A stretch of DNA of 64,000 nt, taken from CBDCVY01 sp965223245 (lineage in GTDB: Bacteria; Nitrospinota; Nitrospinia; Nitrospinales; Nitrospinaceae). Numbering within the stretch: the first letter of the stretch is position 1; every line of letters begins with the position of its first letter. The translations under genes were made by a program, and so were the position numbers. Positions 1 through 8,409 of the stretch are shown in pieces. Below the pieces are notes generated by a model that saw only the letters and a list, made by a program, of their open reading frames with translations, did no database searches and was not told where the DNA came from. Location: positions 3,938,952-4,002,951 of the forward strand of contig CBDCVY010000013.1 of assembly GCA_965223245.1 (NCBI GenBank), given 5' to 3'.

Positions 1-780
1 TTTGAGCGAGTCAATCGAAAAGGTCTGGGTCAGGCGGGTGCATCTTCAGATAAGCTATTAGTATGGAATGAAGATTGGGTTCTATCACAAGAAAATGGTG
101 GTAAGCACCATTTAGTTGCCAATGAATCTAATGTTGGATTGGATCTCTGGCTAAAACCAGAAAAAGAACTGGTAATTCATGGCAAAGAGGGAATCAGTAA
201 AAAAGGGGACACACCCGGGAATGCTTCACATTATTTTTCTTATACACGAATGAATACCCAAGGAAAGTTAAAGATAAAAGGAAAAGAAATTATTATTGAG
301 GGTTCTAGTTGGATGGACCACGAGTTTTCCAGTAATCAGTTGAGCCCTGAACAAATTGGTTGGGATTGGTTTTCCCTTAAATTGGATAACTTTGAAGAGA
401 TTATGCTGTATCAAATTCGTCTAAAGGATGGGGGTGTGGAAAAAAATTCTAGTGGAACTTTGGTTAAAGCAAATGGTGAAAAAATTCATTTGTCTTTTCC
501 AAACTATAAAATATCTACCCAAGGCACTTGGACAAGTGAAATTACAGGAGCAACCTATCCTTCAAGTTGGATTATAGAAATTCCTGAACATTCCATTCGT
601 TTAAAAGTATTACCCGATGTTGCAGACCAGGAATTGACTCAGCTACGTTCCATAGCATCTTCTTATTGGGAAGGAAGTGTGACAGTTGATGGGGTTATTG
701 ATGATAAAAACGTTTCGGGAAAAGGTTACGTAGAACTGGTCGGGTACCAAAAAGATTTAAAACAAGAGTTGCCCAATTAA
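1..780 (+). CDS. AttH/CrtC-like lipocalin-fold hydrolase (COG5621 type), 5' truncated by window
   Basis: The reading frame is open from base 1, so the N-terminus lies outside the window; an internal Met at 139 is not the true start. The visible 259 residues carry the pattern of the predicted secreted hydrolase / AttH family related to carotenoid 1,2-hydratase: a W-x-D-H-E-F segment (WMDHEFSSNQ) followed by GWDWFSLKLD and a beta-rich C-terminal half ending in GKGYVELVGY. Such proteins have two lipocalin-like barrels and are often exported and linked to lipid or lipoprotein-export loci. No neighbour upstream can be seen to support a substrate. Family assignment is fairly sure; the reaction is unknown. 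It converges on the next gene with an 11-base gap. Confidence 0.72.
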   Translation, partial: FERVNRKGLGQAGASSDKLLVWNEDWVLSQENGGKHHLVANESNVGLDLWLKPEKELVIHGKEGISKKGDTPGNASHYFSYTRMNTQGKLKIKGKEIIIEGSSWMDHEFSSNQLSPEQIGWDWFSLKLDNFEEIMLYQIRLKDGGVEKNSSGTLVKANGEKIHLSFPNYKISTQGTWTSEITGATYPSSWIIEIPEHSIRLKVLPDVADQELTQLRSIASSYWEGSVTVDGVIDDKNVSGKGYVELVGYQKDLKQELPN

Positions 781-791
781 TTGTTAAACCA

Positions 792-1553
792 TTAAGGGCA
801 AGGCAAAATTAAACTTAAACAAGTCACCCCTCCATCGGCTTTTTCAAATTCGCTCATTGAAATGGGAAGGGGTTGCCATCCTTGATTGAAAAGAGTTTCG
901 GTTAAATCAGGAAACCCCTTTGGTAAAATAACGCTATCCCCTATTGCCAGACAATTGGCGGCATAGCTTTCTTTGGGGTCAACAGTTATCTTTTTAAATC
1001 CGTTAAAATGAATTTCATTGATCTTTAAGGGATCCAAAACAATAGTATTATTCCCCAAATAACTTACCGATGATTTCAAATGTAGATCTTTTTTGACATC
1101 AACAGGAACGATTTTTTTTGAAGAGTACTTGGCCAATTCTAAAATTGCTTTATGGTTAGTTCGAGAGGATTGTCCAATAAAAATAATCTTTTCTGTCTGT
1201 AAAACGTCCCCTCCATCAATGGTGACAGGTGATTTTAAAACTTCAACTTGAAGGAATTCTTCCAATACTCCCTTTGTAATAAATACCTCTTCTTTTCGGG
1301 TGGAAGATTTCATTGAACAAAGTAACGCCTTATTATCAAGGATTATGGCGTTGTCTTCAATGAATACACTGTCCGGAAAACTTTCTAAAGGTGGTAAAGT
1401 TCTCACTTGGATTCCGGAATTTCTAAGAGCCTTAATATACTCATTATGCTGTTTCAGCGCGGTCTGGAATTTAATGGTTTCCCTATCAGGATGATTAGAT
1501 ATAGCTCCAACAAACGAGGAACTGGGTGAGCGGACCAAAGCCAAAAAGTTCAT
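792..1553 (-). CDS. N(G),N(G)-dimethylarginine dimethylaminohydrolase (DDAH family)
   Basis: The 253-aa product belongs to the guanidino-group-modifying superfamily, cytosolic enzymes that hydrolyse methylated arginines to citrulline and methylamines. Family landmarks are in order: an N-terminal strand LALVRSPS, PDSVFIEDNA (Asp61, Glu66, Asp67), TIDGGDVL, a substrate-binding SSRTN (Arg131), the catalytic His in HLKSS (His158), and the nucleophile Cys245 in GGVTCLSL near the C-terminus. Length matches bacterial DDAH. The next gene on the strand lies 7 bases upstream, suggesting co-transcription. A related arginine- or ornithine-handling amidinohydrolase is possible, but the FIEDN and HLKSS motifs favour DDAH. 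Confidence 0.88.
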   Translation of the reverse strand: MNFLALVRSPSSSFVGAISNHPDRETIKFQTALKQHNEYIKALRNSGIQVRTLPPLESFPDSVFIEDNAIILDNKALLCSMKSSTRKEEVFITKGVLEEFLQVEVLKSPVTIDGGDVLQTEKIIFIGQSSRTNHKAILELAKYSSKKIVPVDVKKDLHLKSSVSYLGNNTIVLDPLKINEIHFNGFKKITVDPKESYAANCLAIGDSVILPKGFPDLTETLFNQGWQPLPISMSEFEKADGGVTCLSLILPCP

Positions 1554-1560
1554 ATGATAA

Positions 1561-2049
1561 CTATTTTTTGGCTTTATCCTCTAATGTAGGCATATTTACG
1601 AGTCGAGAAATATATAGCATAGTTAATTTCTTTTTGCAGACCTTATATCGCTTCAAAATTTCTTTAGTGGGTAAAAGTGAATCATCCGTCCGGTGTTTTT
1701 GGGCCATGTACACAACACCATTAACAAAAGCGAAATCGTGTTTTGTGAATCTCATTTTTTTTCGTAAATATTCGTCAGGGTGATGATGTAATTCATCGAG
1801 TTTTGGTAAAAATTTTTCGTCCATTTCGTATAATATCCCTTCCATCATCCCCAAATTACTATCTGTGGGGACAATATTGGGATCTCCAACGCCTTCGATT
1901 CCGTGGTTGTCTAAAGGGATCTTATTGAATTTTAAACGGTAAGCCGATAGAGTGACGCTAAAGGCAGCAGTATACTCAAGCCCGTGCTCTTCCATTTTTT
2001 CAGGAATCATCATTTCATCATAAGCAAACCAATGGATAAAGTTGGGCAT
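1561..2049 (-). CDS. gamma-glutamylcyclotransferase-like protein
   Basis: 162 aa. The N-terminal strand HWFAYDEMM resembles the YFAYGSNM substrate loop of the GGCT/AIG2-like fold, and MEGILYEMDEKFLPKLDELHHHPDEY matches that family's G-x-L-Y-x-(6)-L-D-x(5)-P-x-x-Y segment. These enzymes release 5-oxoproline from gamma-glutamyl compounds, in the cytosol. The usual G-S-N of the loop is changed to D-E-M here, so activity on the standard substrate is uncertain. The gene sits 7 bases upstream of the DDAH gene on the same strand, so the pair is probably one operon handling modified amino acids. The fold is likely; the function is only inferred. Confidence 0.62.
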   Translation of the reverse strand: MPNFIHWFAYDEMMIPEKMEEHGLEYTAAFSVTLSAYRLKFNKIPLDNHGIEGVGDPNIVPTDSNLGMMEGILYEMDEKFLPKLDELHHHPDEYLRKKMRFTKHDFAFVNGVVYMAQKHRTDDSLLPTKEILKRYKVCKKKLTMLYISRLVNMPTLEDKAKK

Positions 2050-2313
2050 AAAGTCACTCCTAAATTAGATATTTGAATGGGTTTTTGAAACCTTACCAAA
2101 GTTTACCGGGAAGTTTCAAAATGTTTTTCAAAAAATTTTTGAATCATTTTTGCCCTTTTAGGAATCTTCCTTGAAAAGAAGGTATAAATGTTTTAGGGTT
2201 ATAGGATCAAGAAAGGTGCTGGACCTTGAACACTTTTCGTAATCATACCAATAAATCCATTTGGGCCTTCCGGTAAGGGTATTTAAAGAATTAAATCTTA
2301 AGGAGATCAATTT

Positions 2314-2646
2314 ATGTCTGGCAGCAAAATTGTTACAGTTTCGGATTCTGAGTTTGACTCATCCGTTTTAAATGCAGGTAAACCCGCCTTAATCGATTTT
2401 TGGGCGGAATGGTGCCAGCCTTGCAAAATGTTGGCCCCTACGGTAGAGGAGCTTGCAAATGATTATGACGGTCAGGTTTTAGTTGGAAAGCTCAATGTAG
2501 ATGATAACCCTAATACAGCCACCAAATATGGAATTCGAGGAATTCCTACGTTGTTATTGTTTAAAGATGGTCAGGTTGTTCAACAGGTGGTTGGGGTTAA
2601 ATCTAAGGCTGAAATCAAAAAAATTATTGACGAGAATATCGCATAA
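2314..2646 (+). CDS. trxA: thioredoxin
   Basis: 110 aa, standard thioredoxin length and fold: IDFWAEW leading into the redox site W-C-Q-P-C-K (Cys34, Cys37), the cis-proline in RGIPTLLLF, and the GxKSKAEIKKII helix at the end. It reduces disulfides in the cytosol with electrons from thioredoxin reductase, which is not in the window. The active-site loop has Gln in place of the usual Gly (WCGPCK), a tolerated but less common variant that can shift redox potential. A good ribosome site (AAGGAG) lies 9-10 bases before the ATG. The gene is monocistronic, ending in a hairpin terminator shared with bioB. Confidence 0.95.
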   Translation: MSGSKIVTVSDSEFDSSVLNAGKPALIDFWAEWCQPCKMLAPTVEELANDYDGQVLVGKLNVDDNPNTATKYGIRGIPTLLLFKDGQVVQQVVGVKSKAEIKKIIDENIA

Positions 2647-2656
2647 AACGGTAGAG

Positions 2657-2689
2657 CCCCTCTGATATGTCGAGGGGTTTAATTTTTTT
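2657..2689. terminator. bidirectional intrinsic terminator between trxA and bioB
   Basis: A hairpin with arms CCCCTC (2657-2662) and GAGGGG (2672-2677) and a 9-base loop is followed by a T-rich tract to 2689. It lies between the convergent 3' ends of trxA and bioB. The T tract favours termination of trxA; the minus-strand side is weaker. Confidence 0.8.
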
Positions 2690-3719
2690 GACCCTCTATT
2701 GAAGTCCCCTCTGCCATTCCAATTGATTCAGCAGATTCAAAAACAGGGTAAAGCCCTAAACTTTTTATCATTTCCATATCCCGATTTGGATCTTGTCCCT
2801 TTGTAGTCAGGTAATCTCCCCCCAGGATTCCATTAGCACCTGCAGCAAATAATTTTTCTTGCTGATCGGCAAGTATTTCTTCTCGACCTCCGCAAACAAA
2901 AAAGTCCATCTTAGGCATCACTAGCCGAAGCAAAGCAATTGTTTTTAATGCTTCGTAGACAGGTAATAACTGTAGAGATTGAAGTGCTGTTCCTTCAATG
3001 GGCTTTAAAAAATTAATGGGAAAAGTATCCGTATCTAATTCTTTTATGGCCAATGCAAGTTCAACCCTTTGCGAAAATGATTCTCCCATTCCAAAGATAC
3101 CACCCACGCATACATGCAAACCCGCTTCCTTGGCATTTCGCACAGCTTCTACTTCATCTTTGTAAGAATGTGTGGTTACAATTTTATCGAAGTGGCTCTC
3201 TGATGTTTCGAGGTTATGATGGAAGCGATCTAATCCTGCTTCTTTAAGTTCCTTTAATTGTTCTGTTTTCATTAAACCTAAGGAACTGCAAGTTTCTAAA
3301 TTTGTTTCTTCTTTTATACGCCGAATGGCTTGTTTTAAGGTTTTTAATTCATTGGGGTCATTTATAGATGTTCCAGAGGTTACCACGGAAAATTCATTAG
3401 ATCCAAATGCTTCGGCTCTTTTGGCTGCCGCCACAATTTCGTCCACGTTCATCATTTCATATTCTGGAGATTCAGTCTCGAAACTAGAGGATTGAGCACA
3501 AAACCCACAATTTTCAGGACACTTCCCGGACTTTGCATTAACAATGGAGCAAATCTTTACTTCTCTTCCCTTAAATTTGCTGCGAATGCGGTCAGTTCCC
3601 TGGAATAAATATTCCAATTCTTCCTGGTTAAGTTCATCTAAAGCCAAGGCCTGTTCTCTTGAAATGCCTTCACCGGAAAGAGCTTGATTTACGATAGAAT
3701 CAATAAAATCCTTTTTCAT
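2679..3719 (-). CDS. bioB: biotin synthase
   Basis: Radical SAM enzyme that inserts sulfur into dethiobiotin, the last step of biotin synthesis. Starting at the ATG at 3719 gives 346 aa, with the cluster motif C-x3-C-x2-C as CPENCGFC (Cys67, 71, 74), then the family's NLETCSSLG, YHHNLETS-like (FHHNLETS) and FGMGES segments and a C-terminal GANGILGGDYLTTKGQ. The frame stays open a further 27 codons upstream, but that extension is hydrophobic and foreign to the family, whereas 3719 has AAAGG eight bases ahead. No other bio gene is adjacent. Confidence 0.95.
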   Translation of the reverse strand: MKKDFIDSIVNQALSGEGISREQALALDELNQEELEYLFQGTDRIRSKFKGREVKICSIVNAKSGKCPENCGFCAQSSSFETESPEYEMMNVDEIVAAAKRAEAFGSNEFSVVTSGTSINDPNELKTLKQAIRRIKEETNLETCSSLGLMKTEQLKELKEAGLDRFHHNLETSESHFDKIVTTHSYKDEVEAVRNAKEAGLHVCVGGIFGMGESFSQRVELALAIKELDTDTFPINFLKPIEGTALQSLQLLPVYEALKTIALLRLVMPKMDFFVCGGREEILADQQEKLFAAGANGILGGDYLTTKGQDPNRDMEMIKSLGLYPVFESAESIGMAEGTSIEGQKN

Positions 3720-3843
3720 ACCGATAACCTTTTGGTTTGATAAGCTTGATATAAAGAAACTAAAAACATTTGATTGAAAAATTAGGAAAAATATTAACAC
3801 AACCTATAGGGAAATGAAATGTATTACCTAATCGACAATTAAG

Positions 3844-5937
3844 TCATTGGTTTTCTAAAGGTTGCCGATAGTCATTCAACAATTCCTTTAAATCATCCAC
3901 AGAAGTTACAGGGGCCAGGCAGGTACCATGATTGCAAACGTAGGCGGTAGTTTTTCCGTCCACGGCAGTTTTCCCAGAAAGGAGAGGGACACGGTCTTTT
4001 TGAGGGTCATCATCTAAGGAAAAAGCAAAAACTGCATTAGGGAAAAAACCTTTACGAATATACTTGAGCATTTTTTCTGTACTTGGGTGATTGGGAATCC
4101 CAATAATGGCGACCTCTTTTAGTCCAGACAAATAAAGATGCAAGCTCTGCATCATAAAAGCAGAATTGAGGCCATATTCCATTACTTCATCATAAAATGC
4201 GAGAAACACTTTTTCTGCTCTCCGCTCAAATTCTGGTTCTAAATGATATGCTGCTAACTTTAACCAAGCTAGTGCGGCATTGCTATTTCCCGAGGGCTCG
4301 ACACCATCGTATCCTGAAACCTGGCGAACAATGAGGTCTTCACCATCATCAGCAGTTTCATAATAGGCTTTTTCAGAACTAAACTTTTCTTCAACCATAT
4401 TCATTAGCTCTAAAGCTTTATCAATATAGTCGGGGTCATAAGTAGACTCATACAATTCCAAGCAAGCCACAGCCATCGAACTATAATCGAATAGATATCC
4501 ATCGTAACGGGCTTCTCCCTCTCTGAACCTGCGAAGCAGTTTTCCTTCCGTTGTTCGCAAGTGGGTCCAAATAAATTTAAGGGCTTTTTCTGCTTTCTCG
4601 ATTCGGGAGGTATCCTCCAAAACTCTTCCGGCTTGAGCCATACCTCGAATCATTAGTGCATTCCATGAAGTCAAAACTTTGTCATCTAAGAGAGGGCGTA
4701 CACGTTGATTTCTGGCATCCAAAAGTTTTCCCCGGGCTTGAGCCAATTTATCATTCACGAACTCAAGTGATAGACCTTGTTCCTCAGCAATTTTTTGTGG
4801 AGGACGGGTTAAATGTAGAATATTTTTTCGTTCCCAATTACCTGGGGCGGTGACATTATAAAAAGGGATTGCAATACTTGCTTCTTCTCTACTGAGCACA
4901 CTTTCAATTTCTTCTTTAGTCCAAACATAAAACTTACCTTCGACGCCTTCACTATCGGCATCTTCAGCACTGAAAAAAGCTCCCTGTTCTGAGGTCATAT
5001 CTCTATCAATATAATGAAGAGCATCATTTGCAAAATCAGCGAATTCCTGGTTCCGGGTAACCTGGTAAGTTTCGATTAGCGAAGTAACGAATAAAGAATT
5101 ATCGTAAAGCATTTTCTCAAAATGCGGAACGAGCCAATGATAATCTGTGCTATAACGAGCTAATCCTCCACCGATTTGGTCATAAATTCCACCATATTTC
5201 ATTGCTCTAAGTGTGTTTTCAACCATCTCTAAACTGTGTTTGTCACCCGTTCGATGGTGATGTCTTAAAAGCAGAGATAATCCCATGCAAGGGGGAAATT
5301 TATTTTGTGTTTGAAATTTAAATCCATGATTTAAATTATCGTAATGATCGCAATAAAGTTTCTGGGTTTTATCCTCACCGGAAAAACTAAGAGACTCTAA
5401 AGACCCTGTTTGCTCCTGTCGATTGGTACTTTTTAAATATTCAATTAAGGAGGTGCTCTGTTTAATGACTTTTTCCGGCTCCGTTTCCCAGGTTTTATTT
5501 ATAAACTTTAGGACATCTAAAAATGAAGGAAGGTTGTACCGACTCACGGGAGGAAAATAGGTTCCTCCATAAAAAGGAATTCCTTCAGGAGTTACAAATA
5601 CATTTAAAGGCCATCCTCCTTGTTGACCAAAAGCTTGTATGGATTTCATATAGATTCCATCGACATCCGGTCGTTCTTCTCTGTCGACTTTAATGGCAAC
5701 AAAGTGGTCATTTAAAAATTTTGCTAGTTCCGGATCTTCAAAAGATTCGCGTTCCATCACGTGGCACCAGTGGCACGTTGCGTAACCTATGCTCACCAAA
5801 AGAGGTTGGTTTTTTTGTTTTGCAATTTGAAAAGCTTCATCTTTCCAGGGATACCAATTGACAGGATTGTGTGCATGTTGAAGTAAATAAGGACTCTTTT
5901 CGTGTATTAATTCATTGGTGAATTTTTGGTTATTCAT
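3844..5937 (-). CDS. YyaL/DUF255 thioredoxin-domain protein (spermatogenesis-associated 20-like)
   Basis: 697 aa, typical length for this family. The N-terminal thioredoxin-like domain holds the signature SPYLLQHAHNPVNWYPW, then IGYATCHWCHVMERESF with a C-x-x-C pair and KVDREERPDVDG. The rest is an (alpha/alpha)6-barrel-like region related to N-acylglucosamine 2-epimerase and cellulase folds, with GGGLARYSTDYHWLVPHFEKMLYDN and a PSGNSNAALAWLKLA stretch. The substrate is unknown in bacteria. It overlaps the 3' end of the upstream aroA by 8 bases, so the two are translated from one transcript; I see no metabolic reason for that pairing. Confidence 0.9.
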   Translation of the reverse strand: MNNQKFTNELIHEKSPYLLQHAHNPVNWYPWKDEAFQIAKQKNQPLLVSIGYATCHWCHVMERESFEDPELAKFLNDHFVAIKVDREERPDVDGIYMKSIQAFGQQGGWPLNVFVTPEGIPFYGGTYFPPVSRYNLPSFLDVLKFINKTWETEPEKVIKQSTSLIEYLKSTNRQEQTGSLESLSFSGEDKTQKLYCDHYDNLNHGFKFQTQNKFPPCMGLSLLLRHHHRTGDKHSLEMVENTLRAMKYGGIYDQIGGGLARYSTDYHWLVPHFEKMLYDNSLFVTSLIETYQVTRNQEFADFANDALHYIDRDMTSEQGAFFSAEDADSEGVEGKFYVWTKEEIESVLSREEASIAIPFYNVTAPGNWERKNILHLTRPPQKIAEEQGLSLEFVNDKLAQARGKLLDARNQRVRPLLDDKVLTSWNALMIRGMAQAGRVLEDTSRIEKAEKALKFIWTHLRTTEGKLLRRFREGEARYDGYLFDYSSMAVACLELYESTYDPDYIDKALELMNMVEEKFSSEKAYYETADDGEDLIVRQVSGYDGVEPSGNSNAALAWLKLAAYHLEPEFERRAEKVFLAFYDEVMEYGLNSAFMMQSLHLYLSGLKEVAIIGIPNHPSTEKMLKYIRKGFFPNAVFAFSLDDDPQKDRVPLLSGKTAVDGKTTAYVCNHGTCLAPVTSVDDLKELLNDYRQPLENQ

Positions 5938-7189
5938 ATAGTTTTTCTAATTCTTCAAAAAAGCCGGGAAAGGATTTTTCTACGCACTTTGGATTTAAAA
6001 TGCGAACTCCAGGTAACTTTAAACCGACGAGAGAGAAGCTCATTGCCATTCGGTGATCATCATAGGTAATTATATTTGTGCCTTTCAAGGGACCTGGTTG
6101 AATCACCAGGTAATCTTCGCCGGTTTCGACCTGAGCTCCCAATCGAGTTAACTCTTTAGATAGAGCCTCAATTCGATCGGTTTCTTTTATTCTTAAATTT
6201 CCTATATGGGTGATGGTAGTTTTTCCTTCAGCAAATAAGGAAACTACGGCTAAAGTTTGAACTACATCTGGCATAGAATTCATATTAATGGTTATGCCTT
6301 TTAGGGGTTTTCCCCGGACCGTAATTTTTTCTGAAGAAACAGAAACATCACAGCCCATTTGCTTCAAGACCGAGGGGAAGCCAATATCCCCTTGTGCGCT
6401 TTTAGGGTTAAGGTTAGTAACGGAGACTTCCCCACCGGTAATTGCAGCTGCTCCGAAAAAATAGGAAGCACTGGAAGCATCACCTTCCACAGAGTACGTT
6501 TGCGGCTTATATTTATTTCCCACAGGAATTTTGAAGGCCCGGTAGGACTCATTTTCCACATTAATTCCGAATGTCTTCATGATATCGAGAGTGATATCTA
6601 CATAAGGTTTAGAGGTTAACTCTCCAATAATTTTGATAGTTGTCGGATTTTGGAAATAGGGAGCACACATAAGCAATGAGGTTAAGTATTGACTACTTTT
6701 ATTTCCTGCCAGCTGGATGGCTCCCCCAAGAGGTTGGCCTCCATTAATTTCTAATGGCGGGCATTGGTTATTTTTAATTGACTTAGCTTCTACTTTTAAT
6801 TGTTTTAAACAATCTAACAGATCTTCAATAGGTCTCTCTTGCATTCTTTCATTTCCAGTGAGTCGGGTGATACCCGGAGCCAGGGTCGCTAAGGTAGTGA
6901 GAAACCGCATAGTGGTACCGGCATTCCCAACAAAAATTTCCTTGGTAGGAGCTTGCAATTGGCCTCCCATTCCATGGACGATTATTTCATCTTGGGATTC
7001 TGAAATATCAATTCCGAATTGTTCTAAGGCTGTTTTCATAAAACGGGTATCATCACTAATGAGAGGATGTTTTAGACGAACGAGTCCTTCGGCCAGGGAG
7101 GCAATTATATAAGCTCGATTGGTATAACTCTTTGACGCGGGAACTGATATGGATGCACTAATTTTCGAAACGGGTCGTATTTCTATCAA
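5930..7189 (-). CDS. aroA: 3-phosphoshikimate 1-carboxyvinyltransferase (EPSP synthase)
   Basis: 419 aa cytosolic shikimate-pathway enzyme joining PEP and shikimate-3-phosphate. Family marks in order: SVPASKSYTNRAYIIASLAEG near the N-terminus (Lys and Arg bind phosphate), the PEP loop GNAGTTMRFLT, GNERMQERPI, GNKSSQYLTSLLM, VEGDASSASYFFGAAAITGG and the C-terminal YDDHRMAMSFSL. The loop is GNAGTTMR where many class I enzymes have GNAGTAMR; the LAGNKSSQYL segment fits the Gram-positive/class II-like branch. It is the first gene of the minus-strand pair with the YyaL-like gene. Confidence 0.95.
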   Translation of the reverse strand: MIEIRPVSKISASISVPASKSYTNRAYIIASLAEGLVRLKHPLISDDTRFMKTALEQFGIDISESQDEIIVHGMGGQLQAPTKEIFVGNAGTTMRFLTTLATLAPGITRLTGNERMQERPIEDLLDCLKQLKVEAKSIKNNQCPPLEINGGQPLGGAIQLAGNKSSQYLTSLLMCAPYFQNPTTIKIIGELTSKPYVDITLDIMKTFGINVENESYRAFKIPVGNKYKPQTYSVEGDASSASYFFGAAAITGGEVSVTNLNPKSAQGDIGFPSVLKQMGCDVSVSSEKITVRGKPLKGITINMNSMPDVVQTLAVVSLFAEGKTTITHIGNLRIKETDRIEALSKELTRLGAQVETGEDYLVIQPGPLKGTNIITYDDHRMAMSFSLVGLKLPGVRILNPKCVEKSFPGFFEELEKLYE

Positions 7190-7430
7190 AACTTGAACCT
7201 TATTGAATGTTAATTAAAATTGAAAAACTTAAAGAAGGTTTTTTTGGGAAAGTAAACAATTGGCTTTTATATCACCACCTCAAAAATAATTCAAATTGAG
7301 GAAAAATTAGGGTAGTTAGAGTAACTTGTCTCAAAGCAAGGGTTTTGATATGATGAGCCCAGATATAACTAAAGCGGATGGGCTTAAGCTTTTGTTTTTA
7401 TTGTTATTATTTTGGATTTGAGGCAAAAAA

Positions 7431-7811
7431 ATGCTGGGTTCTGTTAAACGATGGTGGGTAGGAAAACCTGAAGAAGAACAAAAGCGGATCAAGTCTTTTA
7501 TCCCATTAGTTCTTTATACATTTGCGTTTATTTATTTTGTAATTTATTTGTCAATCCTAAATTCAGTCAATCGTTATAAAGATGGGTCTGTTGTCAAAAG
7601 TGGATTTGGGGGGGATAACGCGATAATTATTGAGATGCAAAAGCGGCAGGAAGAAGAAATTCAAAAAAGTTTTAAATTCTCACGAAAAAGGGTTTCAGGG
7701 GAACTAGACCCTGAAATTATTGCGAAATTAAAGCAGAAAAAAGAGGATACCCGGAAACCATCCCAAGCTGAGAACAAGAAACTTTCAAATGGACAAGATC
7801 CTAAACTATGA
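7431..7811 (+). CDS. hypothetical single-pass membrane protein
   Basis: 126 aa, not recognised. About 20 charged residues (KRWWVGKPEEEQKRIK) precede one clear transmembrane helix at about residues 24-45 (FIPLVLYTFAFIYFVIYLSI). The remaining 80 residues are charged, Lys/Glu-rich and probably disordered or helical. ATG chosen; GAGGC lies about 10 bases before it. Its stop overlaps the start of the next membrane protein by 4 bases (ATGA), so the two are translationally coupled and may form a complex. Confidence 0.6.
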   Translation: MLGSVKRWWVGKPEEEQKRIKSFIPLVLYTFAFIYFVIYLSILNSVNRYKDGSVVKSGFGGDNAIIIEMQKRQEEEIQKSFKFSRKRVSGELDPEIIAKLKQKKEDTRKPSQAENKKLSNGQDPKL

Positions 7812-8338
7812 AACGTTTAGTCTATATTTCTAATTGGCTCTATTTATTTTCACTAGCCCTTTGGGTCGGTGGGATGTTTCTATTGGGAATTTTAGTGGAG
7901 ATTATTGTCCGTATAAAGCTGAAAGAACATCCTCAAATGGCCAGCAATATAATGAATGGAATCATGGATATTTTTAATGTCAAAATTATTTATTGGTGCC
8001 TTGGCCTAATGGTAGTTGCAGTATTAATAAAATGGTGGGTGGCAAAACAACCTGGCTCTGGCTTTCATCAACCGCAAGTGACGAAACGACCTTATCTAAA
8101 AGAAATTTTTTTAGGCATCATGATTTTGCTGGCACTTTATATTGGAAGTATATTGCGACCGCAAATGCATGAAATGGATCAACAAAAAAAAGCCAACCCT
8201 GAAAATGTTAAGCTACAAAAACAATTTGACAGCTATCATAGCCAGTTGACTTGGTTGTATACCATCAATATGATTTTAGGGCTTTCCTTGTTTTATATTC
8301 ATGGTAAGGAAATGACCCGGTTTGTGGATAAATCCTAA
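7808..8338 (+). CDS. DUF4149-like integral membrane protein
   Basis: 176 aa with four predicted membrane helices (about residues 5-30, 56-76, 97-117 and 143-164). The N-terminal segment LYLFSLALWVGGMFLLGILV, with W-x-G-G-x-F in helix one, is typical of the DUF4149/TMEM205-like group of unknown function. It starts inside the stop of the preceding gene (4-base overlap) and is followed 71 bases later by an FGE-like gene, so 7431-10984 may be one transcript. Family placement is moderate; no function is claimed. Confidence 0.62.
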   Translation: MKRLVYISNWLYLFSLALWVGGMFLLGILVEIIVRIKLKEHPQMASNIMNGIMDIFNVKIIYWCLGLMVVAVLIKWWVAKQPGSGFHQPQVTKRPYLKEIFLGIMILLALYIGSILRPQMHEMDQQKKANPENVKLQKQFDSYHSQLTWLYTINMILGLSLFYIHGKEMTRFVDKS

Positions 8339-8409
8339 TCTATTAATTGGATTGAATTTTCGTGGGCGCAATTATCAAGGTAATTAATGTTTAACATTGC
8401 TAGTGATTA

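Noticed and set aside
3720..3800. 27-codon N-terminal extension of bioB
   Set aside because: Hydrophobic, not in the family, and the ATG at 3719 has a proper ribosome site.
6717..7112. 131-aa plus-strand open frame inside aroA
   Set aside because: Antisense shadow of a well-conserved aroA region; no family match.
8339..8409. possible promoter for the FGE-like gene at 8410
   Set aside because: No -35/-10 pair of reasonable fit; likely co-transcribed with the upstream membrane genes.
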